A DNA stretch of 64,000 bases, from the NCBI RefSeq assembly GCF_900167415.1, contig NZ_FUWU01000007.1, forward strand, positions 21,744 through 85,743, in the 5' to 3' direction. Origin of the DNA: Fibrobacter intestinalis. Its GTDB lineage: Bacteria; Fibrobacterota; Fibrobacteria; Fibrobacterales; Fibrobacteraceae. The notes beneath the pieces were generated by a model that saw only the letters and a list, made by a program, of their open reading frames with translations, searched no databases and was not told where the DNA came from. The position numbers were made by a program, and so were the translations under genes. Of the stretch, positions 1 through 9,410 are shown piece after piece (the stretch's first letter is position 1; each line of letters begins with the position of its first letter).

Positions 1-2059
1 ACAAAGCGTTGAATACATCCGGATGCGCCTTTTCCACTTCGTCGAGAAGCACCACGGAATACGGTTTCGTGCGAACCGCTTCGGTAAGCTGCCCACCTTC
101 TTCGTAGCCGACATATCCCGGAGGCGCGCCTATCAAGCGGGAAACGGAATGCTTCTCCATGTATTCGCTCATGTCGATGCGGATAACGGCGCTTTCGCTG
201 TCAAAAAGTTCTTCGGCAAGAGCTTTCGCCAGTTCCGTTTTACCGACGCCCGTAGGTCCCAGAAAGAGGAAGCTGCCCACCGGTGCATTCTCCCGAGAAA
301 GTCCGCTACGGTTCCGCAAAATCGCTTCGGACACCGCAGACACAGCAGAATCCTGCCCGATGACTCGTTCATGCAGTCGTTTTTCCAAGTGGAGGAGCTT
401 CGCCCTTTCCGTTTCGCGCAGACGCGTCACAGGGATTCCCGTCCAACGGCTGACCACCTGCGAAACCGTTTCTTCCGTCACTTCCTGCGTCAATTCACCA
501 TTTTCGGAATCCTGACGTGCCAACTTTTCCAATTCGCCGACGCGCTTTTCCAAATTCACAATCGTATTGTATTTGAGTTCCGCAGCACGCGCCAGATCGT
601 AGCGGGATTCCGCCTGTTCCATTTCTTCGCGCGCCTTGTGCAATGCTTCCTTGGCATCTTTCAGTTCGTTGAACTTGGAGCGGCGTTCCTGCCATCTCGC
701 CTGCATCGCCGAAACTGCGGCTGAGGTCGTTTTCAATTCCTCCCTCAACTCGGCCAGACGCTTTTTGCTTTTTTCGTCGCTTTCCTTGGCCAGAGCCTGT
801 TCTTCGATTTTCAGCTGCAATTCCTTGCGTTGCAGGTTGTCCAAATCTTCCGGCACCGTATCCAGCTGCGTTTTCAGCATACTCGCGGCTTCGTCTATCA
901 AGTCGATGGCCTTGTCCGGCAAAAATCGGTCGGCAATATAGCGTCCCGAAAGTTTTACCGCAGCAACCAAAGCGTCGTCATGGATTCGCACGCCGTGATG
1001 CGATTCAAAGCTTTCCTTGACACCGCGCAAAATCGAAATCGCTTCATCCTGAGTCGGCTCGAAAACGGACACCGGCTGGAAACGCCGTTCCAGAGCTGCA
1101 TCCTTTTCAATGTAACGCCGATATTCCTGCGTCGTCGTCGCTCCAATGCAATGCAGTTCCCCACGAGCCAATTTGGGCTTGAGCATATTTCCCAAATCCA
1201 TGCTGCCCTCGGTTTTTCCCGCCCCCACAATCGTGTGCAATTCGTCGATAAAGAGCAGCGTATTGCCATCTTCGTCCAAGGCGTTCAACACGCTTTTCAG
1301 GCGTTCTTCAAAATCGCCACGGTATTTGGCGCCTGCCATCAACGCAGACAAGTCCAAAGAAAAGAGCTTTTTGCCCTTGAGCGCATCGGGAACGTCGCCC
1401 TTGTGGATACGCATCGCCAATCCTTCGACAATCGCCGTTTTGCCGACGCCAGGTTCTCCGACAAGCACCGGATTATTTTTCGTCTTTCGAGAAAGAATCA
1501 AAATGACCCGACGGATTTCTTCTTCACGACCAATCACCGGATCGAGCTTGCCCTCTTCGGCGAGGGCGACCAGCTCCCTGCCGTACAATTTGAGCGGCGA
1601 TTCCTCTTCGGCGACGGCGGCGGCACTCATCGGATCCGAAAGCCAGGTTTCCACCACTTCCGCACTGCCCAGCGCATCTTCAAAAATTTTCACCATGCGG
1701 CGATCTTGCGCAAAACGCATCAAGGCGATCAGCATATCGCTGGGGCTTGCGGGCTGCGAGTTCTTGCGACCTTCCTGAATGGCGGCACGAAGCACCCGAG
1801 AAAGATCGGCATCCGGCGTTCCCGCATCCGGATTGACTTCCACCAATTTCGGTACGGCATCCAAAAAAGAAGCGAGCTTTCCCCGCATTTCCTTGGTGTC
1901 CGCTTTTTTCGCTCGAAAAAGATTTTTCAGCCGGGCATCGGGGGACTCCAAAAGGCCGAACGCCAAATGGACCGTTCCCAAATACGAATGCGATTTCTTG
2001 TCCATCAGTTCCTGCGCTTTCGCCAGAATCTTTTTCGCATCGCTTGTAAATTCTTCCAT
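1..2059 (-). CDS. clpB: ATP-dependent disaggregase ClpB, C-terminus cut by window edge
   Basis: This is a Hsp100/ClpB chaperone, which acts with DnaK to pull apart aggregated protein in the cytoplasm. Reading the minus strand from the ATG at 2059 gives [20 protein letters not shown], a Clp N-domain, then a first AAA+ module with Walker A GEPGVGKT and Walker [11 protein letters not shown] long coiled-coil middle domain of the ClpB type follows (absent from ClpA and ClpX), then a second module with GPTGVGKT. The frame is still open at base 1, so the end of the second AAA+ module and the C-domain lie outside. A GGGAGGT ribosome site stands 5-11 bases before the ATG. The gene is divergent from fba. 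The long plus-strand frames across it are shadows. Confidence 0.97.
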   Translation of the reverse strand, partial: MEEFTSDAKKILAKAQELMDKKSHSYLGTVHLAFGLLESPDARLKNLFRAKKADTKEMRGKLASFLDAVPKLVEVNPDAGTPDADLSRVLRAAIQEGRKNSQPASPSDMLIALMRFAQDRRMVKIFEDALGSAEVVETWLSDPMSAAAVAEEESPLKLYGRELVALAEEGKLDPVIGREEEIRRVILILSRKTKNNPVLVGEPGVGKTAIVEGLAMRIHKGDVPDALKGKKLFSLDLSALMAGAKYRGDFEERLKSVLNALDEDGNTLLFIDELHTIVGAGKTEGSMDLGNMLKPKLARGELHCIGATTTQEYRRYIEKDAALERRFQPVSVFEPTQDEAISILRGVKESFESHHGVRIHDDALVAAVKLSGRYIADRFLPDKAIDLIDEAASMLKTQLDTVPEDLDNLQRKELQLKIEEQALAKESDEKSKKRLAELREELKTTSAAVSAMQARWQERRSKFNELKDAKEALHKAREEMEQAESRYDLARAAELKYNTIVNLEKRVGELEKLARQDSENGELTQEVTEETVSQVVSRWTGIPVTRLRETERAKLLHLEKRLHERVIGQDSAVSAVSEAILRNRSGLSRENAPVGSFLFLGPTGVGKTELAKALAEELFDSESAVIRIDMSEYMEKHSVSRLIGAPPGYVGYEEGGQLTEAVRTKPYSVVLLDEVEKAHPDVFNAL

Positions 2060-2332
2060 ATAAACCTCCCGGATCCTTGCGGATCCATTCTATTTTCTGC
2101 CGCCATTATGCAAAAGCCGTGCCACTTTGAAATCCGCACGAAAATGCGAAAATCCGGAGTCCGACGATTCCAACGTTTCATTCTGAAACATTTCTTTTCT
2201 TCTCTTGCGACTTTCATCGAAACGCAAGCACTTTTTATGGCAAAAAGACATTGCAGCCAGAGGAAATTTTCTAAATTGAAGCCGTCTAACTAACGGCGGA
2301 TAAAAACGCCACAACTAAAACGAGGTAAAACA
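2060..2332. promoter_or_regulatory. Divergent clpB/fba intergenic region with putative fba promoter
   Basis: This 273-base gap separates divergent clpB and fba and should carry both promoters. A TTTTCTAAATTG block at 2267-2278 resembles a -10 region, with TTGCAG about 15 bases upstream as a weak -35. The same block recurs just before rnpB. I see no CIRCE-type inverted repeat ahead of clpB. Short minus-strand frames at 2005-2314 have no ribosome site or recognisable content and are not called. Confidence 0.35.
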
Positions 2333-3331
2333 ATGGCTGTTTCTTACAAGGAACTTGGTCTTGTCAATACGAAGGAAATGTTTGCGAAAGCCGTCAAGGG
2401 CGGCTACGCCATTCCGGCATTCAACTTCAACACGATGGAACAGATGCAGGCTATCGTTCAGGCCGCAGTCGAAACGAAGTCTCCCGTGATTATGCAGGTT
2501 TCCAAAGGCGCACGCAACTACGCCAACGGCACCATTCTCCGCTATATGGCTCAGGGTGCTGTCGAATACGCCAAGGAACTGGGCTGCGCCAATCCGCAAA
2601 TCGTTCTTCACCTCGACCACGGTGATTCTTTCGAACTCTGCAAGGACTGCATCGACAACGGTTTCTCCTCTGTCATGATCGACGGTTCCGCTCTTCCGTA
2701 CGAAGAAAACATCGCCCTCACCAAGAAGGTTGTGGAATACGCTCACGCTCATGACGTAACCGTCGAAGCGGAACTCGGCGTTCTCGCCGGTGTGGAAGAC
2801 GAAGTCGCTTCCGAAGTTTCCCACTACACCAAGCCCGAAGAAGTGATTGACTTTGCAACCCGTACAGGCTGCGACTCTCTCGCTATCTCTATCGGAACTT
2901 CTCACGGTGCTTACAAGTTCAAGCCGGAACAGTGCACCCGCAACGCTCAGGGTAAGCTGGTTCCGCCACCTCTGGCTTTCGACGTGCTCCACGCTATTGA
3001 AAAGAAGCTTCCGGGCTTCCCGATCGTTCTCCACGGTTCTTCTTCCGTTCCGCAGGACGAAGTGGACACCATCAACGCTCACGGCGGTAAGCTCCCCGAT
3101 GCCGTCGGCATTCCCGAAGAACAGCTCCGCGAAGCTTCCAAGTCCGCTGTTTGCAAAATCAACATCGACTCGGACAGCCGCCTTGCCATGACCGCCGCCA
3201 TCCGCAAGTACTTCGACGAACATCCGGAACACTTCGATCCGCGTCAGTACCTGAAGCCGGCTCGCGAAAACATGAAGAAGATGTACATGCACAAGATTGT
3301 GGATGTGCTCGGTTCGAACAACCAGCTCTAA
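2333..3331 (+). CDS. fba: Class II fructose-1,6-bisphosphate aldolase
   Basis: This zinc-dependent aldolase interconverts fructose-1,6-bisphosphate with dihydroxyacetone phosphate and glyceraldehyde-3-phosphate in glycolysis and gluconeogenesis. The 332-residue TIM-barrel protein shows the class II signatures: HLDHGDS at about 93-99 (zinc and catalytic Asp), EAELGVLAG, GTSHGAYKF at about 208 and VLHGSSS near 255 for phosphate binding. The start MAVSYKELG follows an AGGTAA-like site. The codons are strongly biased to C- and G-ending synonyms, as expected for a highly expressed gene. It is monocistronic, with its own hairpin terminator. A 350-residue open frame on the opposite strand is a by-product of this codon bias. 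Confidence 0.97.
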   Translation: MAVSYKELGLVNTKEMFAKAVKGGYAIPAFNFNTMEQMQAIVQAAVETKSPVIMQVSKGARNYANGTILRYMAQGAVEYAKELGCANPQIVLHLDHGDSFELCKDCIDNGFSSVMIDGSALPYEENIALTKKVVEYAHAHDVTVEAELGVLAGVEDEVASEVSHYTKPEEVIDFATRTGCDSLAISIGTSHGAYKFKPEQCTRNAQGKLVPPPLAFDVLHAIEKKLPGFPIVLHGSSSVPQDEVDTINAHGGKLPDAVGIPEEQLREASKSAVCKINIDSDSRLAMTAAIRKYFDEHPEHFDPRQYLKPARENMKKMYMHKIVDVLGSNNQL

Positions 3332-3348
3332 TCTTCGCTCTTTAAAGA

Positions 3349-3382
3349 AAAGACCTGCCTTAGACAAGGTGGGTCTTTTTTT
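3349..3382 (+). terminator. Intrinsic terminator of fba
   Basis: An AAGACCTGCC arm and a GGTGGGTCTT arm enclose a short loop and are followed by a run of T, about 20 bases after the fba stop. Confidence 0.85.
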
Positions 3383-3392
3383 AAGGGAATAT

Positions 3393-3500
3393 GGAGTTGG
3401 TGAGCCTGTCGAAGGGCACTCGCCGCTAGCCGCTAATCACTAATGGATCGAAAGCACACCAACCAAGCAAATCGAGTGAAATTTTATGTATAAGCTCCAA
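3393..3500. repeat. Composite dispersed repeat (TGAGCCTGTCGAAG type plus a second shared block)
   Basis: The block has TGAGCCTGTCGAAGGGCACT near 3398 and a second unit at about 3456-3494. The same two units occur together at about 10600-10670, and the first unit alone at about 30660. The second unit covers the nominal ATG at 3486 of the next gene, which makes that start suspect. Confidence 0.7.
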
Positions 3501-3974
3501 ATAATGTTCCTTTCCTTCTTATTGTCCTGTCTGATTTTTCCAACATATTTTTTTATCTCCTGTTCGGATCCCGTCAATTCGGAAGAATCCGTCCAGTTTA
3601 TCCAAAAGAATCTGAAAATTTCAATCGGAGAATGCCAAGAGACCCCTGTTGCAGAAAAAAGTTTCCTCACAGAAAATACTCAATCGGCTACCCGTTGCGT
3701 GTCCGTTGAGGCCTTTTGCGGCAAATGCAATGAAAAAACGTCCTGTACGATCACTCTTCCGCAAGTCTATGATGATTGCGATGTCACCGCCGATGTGCTT
3801 TATAAAATAGACGGAGATTCTCTAACCATTTCCTATGACAAAATCTATGGAGCAACAAATTGCGTTTGCGCATCGGATCATCGTTTTCAAATCCCTAGGG
3901 AATTCTTGGCAAAATATGTACACTTTCAAAATCGCTGCTATGTGATTAGCGGGATTTCTTGTTCTTCCATCTAA
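3486..3974 (+). CDS. Hypothetical exported Cys-rich protein
   Basis: No family is recognised. The N-terminus is strongly hydrophobic (MFLSFLLSCLIFPTYFFISC from the second Met), consistent with an export signal ending at a lipobox-like Cys, so this may be a small lipoprotein. The mature part is short, with eight or more Cys including a CGKCNEKTSC cluster and a CVCASD motif, suggesting disulfides outside the cytoplasm. The first ATG lies inside a dispersed repeat shared with about 10670, so the true start is probably the ATG at 3504 (156 residues). No good ribosome site is seen. It converges on the EAL gene. Confidence 0.55.
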   Translation: MYKLQIMFLSFLLSCLIFPTYFFISCSDPVNSEESVQFIQKNLKISIGECQETPVAEKSFLTENTQSATRCVSVEAFCGKCNEKTSCTITLPQVYDDCDVTADVLYKIDGDSLTISYDKIYGATNCVCASDHRFQIPREFLAKYVHFQNRCYVISGISCSSI

Positions 3975-3996
3975 AAATTTCCTCCAACGGCCAGAA

Positions 3997-5946
3997 TTAC
4001 AAAGGCAGCAACGCATCCATATTATTTTGGCTGCGAATAAATTCCAGGAACGCTTCTTCGTTCAAAGGCTTTGAAAAATAAAATCCCTGGATTTTATTTG
4101 CTCCAGCTTCCAAAGCCCGCTCCAGCTGCTCGTGAGATTCGACACGTTTTAGCACCACATCGAATTGGAATTTGCGCATCAGCTGCATCCATTCGCTTGA
4201 GAAATTTTTCATATCCTTGCGCGTTTTTTTTTTTAAGATGGCGGCATCCAGTTTGAAGGTTTTAAAATCCTGATAAAGCATCTGAACCATATTCACGCCG
4301 CCTACGCCGGAATCGTCCAGAGAAAACGAAAAACCTTGCCGACAAAGCCTTTCATAATGCCTTTGCAGTTTTTCTTTTTCACGGAAAAGAAAAGCCGATT
4401 GGACTTCCAGATTGATCCTTTCCGCCGAAACTTCATTTTTTTCCAAAATGCGTTCAAAATTTTCCGCCATATCGTCCGCATAAAACTGGGACATGCACAA
4501 ATTGACGTCTATTTTATGCAGTCCGAATTTTTGGGGTTGCGCCGAACGCCATAAACGACACACTTGATCCAGAACTATACATCCCATTTCATGAATCATG
4601 CCGTTCCGCTCTGCAACGGGAATGAACTCCGTCGGAGAAATGCTGCCGTAATTCGGATTGGACAAGCGAAGAAGTGCCTCGGCGCTATCAAACATTTCTG
4701 TTTTGGCATTCCATATCGGCTGATAGTAAACTTCAAAAGCTTTTTGGCGAATCGCCCAGTGCAAGATGCGCTCGATTTCCGTTTGTCGCTTGAATTTTTC
4801 CACATCTTCCGCATGATGCAAAGCAAAACCCGATTGGAAGGAATTGCAATCATCATCGCCAAGTTCCGCCAGCAATTCCGAACTCTGCATTTCATCGGGA
4901 ACGCTCACGATATCGACACTCGTGGACATGGGCACGGAACTGGTTTCTAAAAAAGCGGAAGACTGGACGATTTCTTTGAAACAATCAGCAAAAGCAGCAC
5001 ACGCCTCTCGGCTCTCCATGGTAATAATCCCAATTTTATCCTGCCCAATACTATAAACCGTCCCCTGGATATTTTTATTGAGCCAAAGGACAATCGACCT
5101 GGTCGCTTTTTCCATTTCTTCATGCCCGATCATGCGCAAGAGCATCTTGTAATTCCGCAGCGTAATGACCATGACCCTATATTGGCGCTGCGTCCGGATG
5201 AGGCGTTCATTGTCCACAATAAATATGTGGCTGTTATAGCCCCCCGTAATCACGTCCGTCCGTGAACCCTCCATTTCTATCAACAGCATAATACCCAACA
5301 GGGCTAGCGATTCGCCGAAAAGTTCCACCTGAAGCCATGGGAAAAGAAGCTGCACGAAGGAACCGCCAAGAATGCAGGCGATGACAAAGCTGAGCGCAAC
5401 CATATTGCTCTTGACCAAAATAAAGCGATAAATCCAGATTTCCCGGATGGCAAAAATGAAATAGCCGATTTCCAGCGCATAGATGAGAAGTTCCAAGGGG
5501 CCGCGGGTGTAAAGGATGTCGTCCTGGTAGAAAAAAATGAGCCCCGTCAGCGGATTTGTTAAAATAAAAAGTTCGACGAGCAGCGCCGGAGAAAGGAAAA
5601 GGACGATTTTTTTCAACGTCCGCATTTTGCCGCTATTATTGATTAAAACAACATAGAGAGCAAAAAGAGAAGCCAAAATGGAATGGAAAGCGAAGTAACT
5701 GGTCTGAAAAAATTCCTGCACGAGATGGGGAAAATTTTTCCCAGGCAAATTGAACGGTTTCAAGACGCTCGCCGCAGTAATCGAAAAGGAAGAGAACAGC
5801 AGACAGAAAAGCAGACATTCGAATACGCAACTGTGATCCCTTTGAGGAGTCTTGTTGCTATAGTAATAGACGAGACAATAGAGAAGAACCGCTATCGAGC
5901 AGATATAAAAGCAAAAATCCGGAGTCAGCATTTCCATAGAGTTCAT
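3997..5946 (-). CDS. Membrane EAL-domain cyclic-di-GMP phosphodiesterase with degenerate GGDEF
   Basis: This is a predicted c-di-GMP phosphodiesterase. Residues 15-230 carry about seven or eight hydrophobic segments, a possible membrane sensor. A GGDEF-like domain follows with the signature eroded to GQDKI at about 306-310, so no cyclase activity is expected. The EAL domain begins near 395 with the EALLR motif at about 428. The usual metal and catalytic residues appear present: the E of EAL, N in VNLCMSQF, E in LEVQ, the DD of LDDSGVGG, K in FKLD, E in RVESHEQ, and Q in IQGFYFSKPL. Loop 6 reads DSGVG instead of DFGTG. A TTG at 5961 is an alternative start. Single gene. Confidence 0.85.
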   Translation of the reverse strand: MNSMEMLTPDFCFYICSIAVLLYCLVYYYSNKTPQRDHSCVFECLLFCLLFSSFSITAASVLKPFNLPGKNFPHLVQEFFQTSYFAFHSILASLFALYVVLINNSGKMRTLKKIVLFLSPALLVELFILTNPLTGLIFFYQDDILYTRGPLELLIYALEIGYFIFAIREIWIYRFILVKSNMVALSFVIACILGGSFVQLLFPWLQVELFGESLALLGIMLLIEMEGSRTDVITGGYNSHIFIVDNERLIRTQRQYRVMVITLRNYKMLLRMIGHEEMEKATRSIVLWLNKNIQGTVYSIGQDKIGIITMESREACAAFADCFKEIVQSSAFLETSSVPMSTSVDIVSVPDEMQSSELLAELGDDDCNSFQSGFALHHAEDVEKFKRQTEIERILHWAIRQKAFEVYYQPIWNAKTEMFDSAEALLRLSNPNYGSISPTEFIPVAERNGMIHEMGCIVLDQVCRLWRSAQPQKFGLHKIDVNLCMSQFYADDMAENFERILEKNEVSAERINLEVQSAFLFREKEKLQRHYERLCRQGFSFSLDDSGVGGVNMVQMLYQDFKTFKLDAAILKKKTRKDMKNFSSEWMQLMRKFQFDVVLKRVESHEQLERALEAGANKIQGFYFSKPLNEEAFLEFIRSQNNMDALLPL

Positions 5947-6087
5947 TTCAAGAAGCCCCAAAAAGTCCTGTTTTCTGAAAAAATAATATAGATAAAAAAC
6001 ATTCCTCTGCGGAAATTGTATTTTTTCAAGCGGTTTGTCGCCATTCCGCCAAATGAAAATGGGCTTATCGCCTTAAAGGTATCCGTC

Positions 6088-7125
6088 ATGAGAATTTCTA
6101 AAGAAGATGCATTGGACTTGTTCAAAAACGCGCCGCTCCCCCTCCTTTGCCAAAAAGCGAATGAAGAAAAAGAGAAACGCCACGGGAAAAACGTATTCTG
6201 GGTGAATAACCGCCAAATCAACTACACCAACGTCTGCGTTCTCCATTGTTCGTTCTGCTCTTTTTCCAAAATCAAAAAAAGCGATGCAAACGCCTACGAC
6301 TGGAATCTTCAGGAAATCACGGAAAAAGCGCGGGATGCCGTGCGGGGAGGTGCCCGAGAGCTGCATATCGTAGGCGGTCTCCATCCCGACCATCCCTTTG
6401 AATACTACATCGAAATGCTCTCGTCCCTGCGAAAGGATTTTCCCGGCGTAAACCTGAAAGCCTTTACCGCCGTTGAAATCTGCCACTTCGCCAAACTTTC
6501 CGGGCGGCATGTCCGAGAGGTTCTCGCCGACTTGAAAAATGCCGGACTGGACGCCCTTCCCGGCGGCGGTGCCGAACTTTTGAGCGAAGAAATCCGGCAC
6601 CGGATTTGCGGAAAAAAGGAAAGCGGCGCAGAATGGCTAGAAGTCCATCGGGAAGCGCACAAAATGGGCATTCCGACCAATGCGACTATGCTTTTCGGGC
6701 ATATTGAAAGCATTGAAGACCGACTGGAGCACTTGGAATTGCTCCGAAACCTGCAAGACGAAGCCCCCGGATTTTTTGCGTTCATCCCCCTGGTCTATCA
6801 TCCCGAAAAAAATGCACTTGGCATTCGGGTAAAAGAAAAAACTTCCGAAGAAGATATTTTGCGTACGATTGCCGTTTCGAGACTCTATCTGGACAATTTT
6901 CCCCATATCAAAGCGTATTGGATTCAAACCGGCATTTCGACGGCGATGAAAGCGCTACACGCCGGCGCTTCGGATTTGGACGGCACCATTATGGAAGAAA
7001 AAATCACCCATGCGGCGGGAGCGGAAACCGCTATCGGCATGAGTCCGGAAAGAATGCGCTCGCTGATTCGAGAAGAAGGGCTTGTTCCTGTGGAACGCGA
7101 CGCCCTCTACGACGTCATTCAGTGA
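6088..7125 (+). CDS. mqnE: Aminofutalosine synthase MqnE (radical SAM, menaquinone pathway)
   Basis: MqnE is a radical SAM enzyme that joins 3-[(1-carboxyvinyl)oxy]benzoate to SAM to give aminofutalosine, an early step of the futalosine route to menaquinone. The protein has the CVLHCSFC cluster motif (Cys at about 50, 54 and 57). It also has the MqnE-typical runs HIVGGLHPDHPFEYY, LKAFTAVEI, LDALPGGGAE, IPTNATMLFGH and FIPLVYHPE; the paralogue MqnC differs here. I chose the ATG at 6088 because an AAAGG site lies 9 bases upstream and the homologous part starts there; the frame is open back to 6016. It stands alone, so its pathway partners are elsewhere. Confidence 0.9.
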   Translation: MRISKEDALDLFKNAPLPLLCQKANEEKEKRHGKNVFWVNNRQINYTNVCVLHCSFCSFSKIKKSDANAYDWNLQEITEKARDAVRGGARELHIVGGLHPDHPFEYYIEMLSSLRKDFPGVNLKAFTAVEICHFAKLSGRHVREVLADLKNAGLDALPGGGAELLSEEIRHRICGKKESGAEWLEVHREAHKMGIPTNATMLFGHIESIEDRLEHLELLRNLQDEAPGFFAFIPLVYHPEKNALGIRVKEKTSEEDILRTIAVSRLYLDNFPHIKAYWIQTGISTAMKALHAGASDLDGTIMEEKITHAAGAETAIGMSPERMRSLIREEGLVPVERDALYDVIQ

Positions 7126-7204
7126 TTCCGGAATTACAGGGAATAGCGAGAGGGGGCGTTCACCTTGATACGCCAAAGGAAAGCATCAAATAGCTATAAG
7201 CCAT

Positions 7205-7243
7205 AAAAAAAACCGATCGAAGATTGCTCAATCGACCGGTTTC
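7205..7243 (-). terminator. Terminator downstream of tRNA-Lys
   Basis: On the minus strand, AACCGGTCGA and TCGATCGGTT arms enclose an 11-base loop and are followed by eight T, directly after the tRNA 3' end. Confidence 0.85.
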
Positions 7244-7244
7244 G

Positions 7245-7317
7245 TGAACTAAGAAGGGCTCGAACCTTCGACCCACGCCTTAAAAGGGCGTTGCTCTACC
7301 AACTGAGCTATTAGTCC
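7245..7317 (-). tRNA. tRNA-Lys (anticodon TTT)
   Basis: On the minus strand the sequence folds as a cloverleaf. The acceptor GGACTAA pairs with TTAGTTC, the D-arm reads AGCTCAGTTGGTAGAGC, the anticodon arm CGCCCTTTTAAGGCG has TTT at the anticodon, and the T-arm loop is TTCGAGC. The discriminator base is A. CCA is not encoded. A terminator follows directly. Confidence 0.95.
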
Positions 7318-7363
7318 AACGACCCAAATGTAATAAACATTTTGAATTTTGTAAATTATAACC

Positions 7364-8374
7364 ATGTTTTTTTTTAAAAAAAGTTGGATTTTTTTTCTTT
7401 CTCTGCTCGTTTTGGCAGCAAATAGCACCGCCTACTTCAAAAAAAATGATTCCGGCGAAGAAGTTTTCTCCTTTTTGGGTTCTTTTAGCAGCGCCAGAAG
7501 TGCCGCTTTAGAAAATGCGAACGCAGCGATGCCATCTTCCAACCCCGGCGACGTTCTGCAAAATCCCGCACTCATCCTGCTATCACCGAATCAAAAAAAC
7601 GCCGTGAGCTTTGCCTGGCAGACCGGAGAATTTGCAGACAATCAAGGATATCTCGCCTACGCCCGCCAAATCGGTAAAATGGTGGCGCTCGTCAGCTACG
7701 GCTGGATCCGCTACGGAGAAATCGATGGCTACGACAATATGGGCAATCCCACAGACAAGTCCTACAAGCCCCAAAGCTCCGTCGCCAGTCTTTCCCTCTC
7801 CCTTCCTCTTCCCCACTTCCAGTTCGGTTCTACCGTAAAATTCGCCTCCGACCTTTTATCCGACGAAGGAAACGACCAAACGGCGATGGCTTTTGCGTTC
7901 GACTGGGGCGTCCTGTGGCAGTCGTCCTCGCGAAAATTCGGTTTCGGACTGGCCGCCCGCAATTTCGGCAAGATGATTCGCGCCTATGTAGATGGCGGCG
8001 ATACGGATTACGGGCTTGAAGAATCTTTCGACCTTTCAGCCTTTTACATTCCAGGGCTGCTTCCCCGTCTCTCACTGCACGCCAAAACGACATTTCCCCG
8101 CTATGCGGAACCCGCACTTTCCTTGGGTGGCGAATACGCTCTAGGTTCAAGCCTTTTTGTGCGGCTCGGATTTTCCCGCACCTGGCTGGATATTTCCCGC
8201 GATGTCAAAGAAATTTTTTCTTCGTCCGACCGCCCGGACGAGACCAACGATGCCAGACTTTTCAGTGCCGGACTTGGCTATACCGGCAGCCGATTCTCCC
8301 TCGACTACGCCTTTTCCTATTTAGCCCAAGACCTCGGAACAGAACACCGAATCGGACTCGGTTTAAAATTTTAA
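7364..8374 (+). CDS. PorV/PorQ-like outer-membrane beta-barrel protein
   Basis: The 336-residue exported protein has a signal peptide (KKSWIFFLSLLVLAANSTA). The rest alternates short amphipathic strands with Gly-rich turns and ends in GLGLKF with a C-terminal Phe, typical of outer-membrane barrels. The early segment ARSAALENANAAMPSSNPG, then LQNPALI, resembles the N-terminal 'hatch' of PorV/PorQ/UPF0164 proteins, a FadL-like group. The substrate is unknown. No Shine-Dalgarno is seen, and a TAAATT hexamer sits only 6 bases before the ATG, so the transcript may be leaderless. The stop overlaps the start of the next gene (TAATG), implying translational coupling. Confidence 0.7.
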   Translation: MFFFKKSWIFFLSLLVLAANSTAYFKKNDSGEEVFSFLGSFSSARSAALENANAAMPSSNPGDVLQNPALILLSPNQKNAVSFAWQTGEFADNQGYLAYARQIGKMVALVSYGWIRYGEIDGYDNMGNPTDKSYKPQSSVASLSLSLPLPHFQFGSTVKFASDLLSDEGNDQTAMAFAFDWGVLWQSSSRKFGFGLAARNFGKMIRAYVDGGDTDYGLEESFDLSAFYIPGLLPRLSLHAKTTFPRYAEPALSLGGEYALGSSLFVRLGFSRTWLDISRDVKEIFSSSDRPDETNDARLFSAGLGYTGSRFSLDYAFSYLAQDLGTEHRIGLGLKF

Positions 8375-9105
8375 TGCAAAAGCAATTTGACATCATCGTC
8401 CTCTCTAAGGAAAATTTTCAGCCGCCCATCGAAGACGACGCCTTGGGCTGGTTCTTTGCAGAAAATTTTTCGGAATCGCTTGCAGCCATTGATGCAGAAT
8501 GGATTATCCTATGTCATGCCGACACCTGTATCACACGAGAATTTTTGAATCGGACGGCGGATGTCTGCGCCGAGTTTCCCTTTGCCGACGCCATCGCCCC
8601 TAGAATCTGCACAGCCGGAAATCCGGAGCCTTTTTCGTCGGGTCTCCTCATCGACAAGAAATTCAATCTTCAAGAAGAGTTTCGTCAAAATCCGCGGGCG
8701 GAAATTCGCCAAGTGGCCAGTCTTTCCCCGTTTTGCGGCATCTACTCGGCACGCCTTCTCCAAGCTCTCGGCGGATTCGATACCGATATCCAAACAGATC
8801 TAAAATTTTTCGATCTTGGACTGCGGGCGCTGCATCTAGGAGCAAACCTATTCGCCATGCCAAAGCTTTCCGTCGAAATTTCCCATCGCATCAATCCTGA
8901 GCCGACCGACAACAAAGAACTCGCCCGCATCTACTACAAAGATGCCGACATAATGCGCTTTCTCCGGTTCACCTTTTGGCACCCATCCACATTGAACGCC
9001 ATCTGGGGAAAAAGAAAGGGACTCGACGAAAAATCTTTGAAAGTGACCGAGATTTCAAAACTTTCGTCCGAAAAATGGAAAAGCGTTTCCGCAGAACCAC
9101 TTTGA
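8374..9105 (+). CDS. GT-A fold glycosyltransferase-like protein (family 2)
   Basis: This 243-residue cytoplasmic protein resembles family 2 glycosyltransferases. It has an N-terminal FDIIVLSKEN strand, WIILCHADTCITREFL (HADT in the position of the metal-binding DxD), an acceptor-side GGFDTDIQTDLKFFDLGLRAL segment, and a late ISHRINPE. It is short and has no membrane anchor. It is coupled to the upstream barrel gene through a one-base overlap. The donor and acceptor cannot be read from the sequence. It could be a diverged or non-catalytic member, as the usual first DxD is not clean. Confidence 0.6.
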   Translation: MQKQFDIIVLSKENFQPPIEDDALGWFFAENFSESLAAIDAEWIILCHADTCITREFLNRTADVCAEFPFADAIAPRICTAGNPEPFSSGLLIDKKFNLQEEFRQNPRAEIRQVASLSPFCGIYSARLLQALGGFDTDIQTDLKFFDLGLRALHLGANLFAMPKLSVEISHRINPEPTDNKELARIYYKDADIMRFLRFTFWHPSTLNAIWGKRKGLDEKSLKVTEISKLSSEKWKSVSAEPL

Positions 9106-9127
9106 ACGAGCCCTATTTTTAAGGGAA

Positions 9128-9270
9128 TTATATACGACCTTCCACCAAATGCGATCAATTAAAAATTTTTCAAAGTGTGAACATCTTTTTCGCAAAGTGG
9201 AACTTTTTTTTCAATACAGGAATTTCTTTTTCACAAGGAAAATTTCTTCTCGCAGGTTGCGAGATGCTTG
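9128..9270 (+). repeat. About 140-bp direct repeat, left copy
   Basis: This AT-rich block is nearly identical to 10381-10525. Both begin with a TATATACGA..CTTCCACCAAAT stretch and end with TTCTTCTCGCAG. The two copies bracket the gene-free repeat island. A shorter relative lies at about 33543-33575. Confidence 0.85.
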
Positions 9271-9410
9271 CTTTCCCACGAGTCTTGGGAACTGTTCCCT
9301 TAGACGAATTGTCCCTTTCAGGGATACTTCAACTACGGAATCGGAGATTCCTAGTTTCAGGGATGCAAAGCCGTGGCAATTCTTGCTGGCACCTCGTCAT
9401 TGCGAGGCGC
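9258..9410 (+). repeat. About 150-bp direct repeat, left copy
   Basis: The block is repeated at about 9807-9958 with only a few differences. Inside are short sub-repeats such as TTCAGGGATACTTCAACTAC and CGGAGATTCC. No open frame is conserved, so this is noncoding repeat DNA. Confidence 0.85.

Noticed and set aside
830..2293. 487-residue open frame on the plus strand over clpB
   Set aside because: It is antisense to a clear ClpB reading frame; the length follows from GC-biased third positions.
2060..2332. Heat-shock CIRCE or sigma-32-like control site ahead of clpB
   Set aside because: No TTAGCACTC/GAGTGCTAA inverted repeat and no clear heat-shock promoter could be found.
2315..3367. 350-residue open frame on the minus strand over fba
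   Set aside because: It mirrors the strongly biased aldolase gene codon by codon and has no ribosome site or recognisable domain.
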